From contig JAJRYP010000082.1 in assembly GCA_024275695.1 (NCBI GenBank), forward strand, positions 1-5,034: 5,034 bases of DNA. Reading direction: 5' to 3'. Both the position numbers and the translations under genes were made by a program. This stretch comes from Patescibacteria group bacterium. Its GTDB lineage: Bacteria > Patescibacteriota > Gracilibacteria > UBA1369 > PNNO01. Below the pieces are notes generated by a model. It searched no databases, had not been told where the DNA came from, and worked only from the letters and a program-made list of their open reading frames with translations. Shown here piece after piece: positions 4,323 to 5,034 of this stretch (its first letter is position 1; every line of letters starts with the position of its first letter).

Positions 4323-5034
4323 CTACCCGGTCATAGCGTAATCTTCCGCTTTTCTCTTTTTCTCAATACTGATGAATTTCATTTGTTCTTTTTTAAAGCC
4401 GAGCTCAACGCGACCTGTTGGGCCGTTTCGATGTTTCCTTATATAAATATCCGTAATGCCGGCGCGATCCGAATCTTCTTCGTAATAATCTTCACGGTAA
4501 AGCATCATTACGACATCGGCATCCTGCTCAATTGCTCCCGATTCACGAAGATCGGATAATTGAGGGATTTTACTCGGACGTAATTCAACCGCGCGCGAAA
4601 GTTGCGATAGCGCGATGAGTGGAATATGCAGTTCACGAGCAAGCGCTTTGAATGAACGTGAAATTTCCGACATTTCCTGTACACGGTTAGTCATGGCACC
4701 GCCGCTTTTACCGCTGGACATAAGCTGCATATAATCAACTATAAGGAGATCCAATCCGTGCTCCATTTGAAGCCTTCTTGCTTTTGCGCGAAGTTCGGCG
4801 ATAGATCCGCCGATTGAATCATCAATAAATAACTGCATTGAGTTTAAGTCATCCATAATGCCTCCAATTTTTCCAAAATCTTCATCGGTTAGCTTTCCTG
4901 TTCTCATCTTCCATGAATCAACTCCGAGTAAGGAGCAAAACATCCTTTCAACCAGCTGCTCTTTCGACATTTCAAGTGAAATAATTCCAACCGAATGCTT
5001 TTTCTTTGCTACATTTTGCGCGATATTAAGCGCG
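4323..5034 (-). CDS. dnaB: Replicative DNA helicase DnaB, C-terminal RecA-type domain; 5' end off the window
   Basis: DnaB is the hexameric helicase that unwinds DNA at the replication fork using ATP. The 236 visible residues are most of the C-terminal RecA-like motor, entering just after the Walker A loop, which lies beyond 5034. Seen in order are SLEMS (residues 19-23, motif H1a), Walker B LLIVDYMQL (96-104, Asp100), motif H3 around SQLSR (143-147, Gln144), motif H4 SDLRESGAIEQDADVVMMLY (160-179), and KHRNGPTG (200-207), with Lys200 and Arg202 in the places of the trans-acting finger residues. No intein interrupts these motifs. It ends with TAG at 4325-4323. A T6 run lies 9-14 nt downstream, but without a preceding GC hairpin, so no terminator is called. 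RadA is excluded by the DnaB-specific H4 sequence. Confidence 0.97.
   Translation of the reverse strand, partial: ALNIAQNVAKKKHSVGIISLEMSKEQLVERMFCSLLGVDSWKMRTGKLTDEDFGKIGGIMDDLNSMQLFIDDSIGGSIAELRAKARRLQMEHGLDLLIVDYMQLMSSGKSGGAMTNRVQEMSEISRSFKALARELHIPLIALSQLSRAVELRPSKIPQLSDLRESGAIEQDADVVMMLYREDYYEEDSDRAGITDIYIRKHRNGPTGRVELGFKKEQMKFISIEKKRKAEDYAMTG

Noticed and set aside
4309..4325. Intrinsic terminator of dnaB
   Set aside because: There is a T6 run on the minus strand, but no GC-rich stem directly before it.

Overview
The window most resembles a chromosomal stretch from an AT-rich Candidate Phyla Radiation (Patescibacteria) bacterium. The evidence is a DUF4012-type membrane-anchored protein of the kind common in that group, a lysyl-tRNA synthetase with a divergent motif-2 region, no visible Shine-Dalgarno sequence before any of the three start codons in view, and very AT-rich short repeats between genes. 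The lineage is an inference from family knowledge; no rRNA gene is present. All in-frame stop codons fit the standard code.

Every recognisable gene lies on the minus strand. In transcription order these are: the C-terminal part of the replicative helicase dnaB (4323-5034, 5' end off the window), a 690-bp gap, lysS (2096-3628), a DUF4012 gene broken by one in-frame TAA (399-2090), an array of seven AT-only-variable heptamers (363-411), and the start of guaA (1-361, 3' end off the window). lysS and the DUF4012 gene are 5 nt apart and probably share a transcript. guaA may belong to it too. The genes serve replication (dnaB), translation (lysS), GMP synthesis (guaA) and the cell envelope (DUF4012, function unknown), with no obvious shared pathway.

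The part that ordinary genes do not explain is the dnaB-lysS gap. Positions 3841-4260 are 58.6% G+C (246 of 420 by hand count), well above the AT-rich neighbouring genes. No reading frame there gives a recognisable protein. The segment can be folded into a nested set of helices, including a junction joining 3892-3929 to 4165-4180, closed by a helix between 3819-3825 and 4261-4268. Immediately outside that helix lies a 9-bp direct repeat, TTGCGTCAT. Upstream on the plus strand is a good sigma-70-like promoter with a 17-bp spacer. I read this as a candidate large structured RNA transcribed divergently from lysS. Its boundaries also look like a small inserted element (direct repeat plus short inverted ends), so it may be both. 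I could not match it to RNase P RNA, tmRNA, SRP RNA, 6S RNA, tRNA, rRNA, a T-box or a group II intron.
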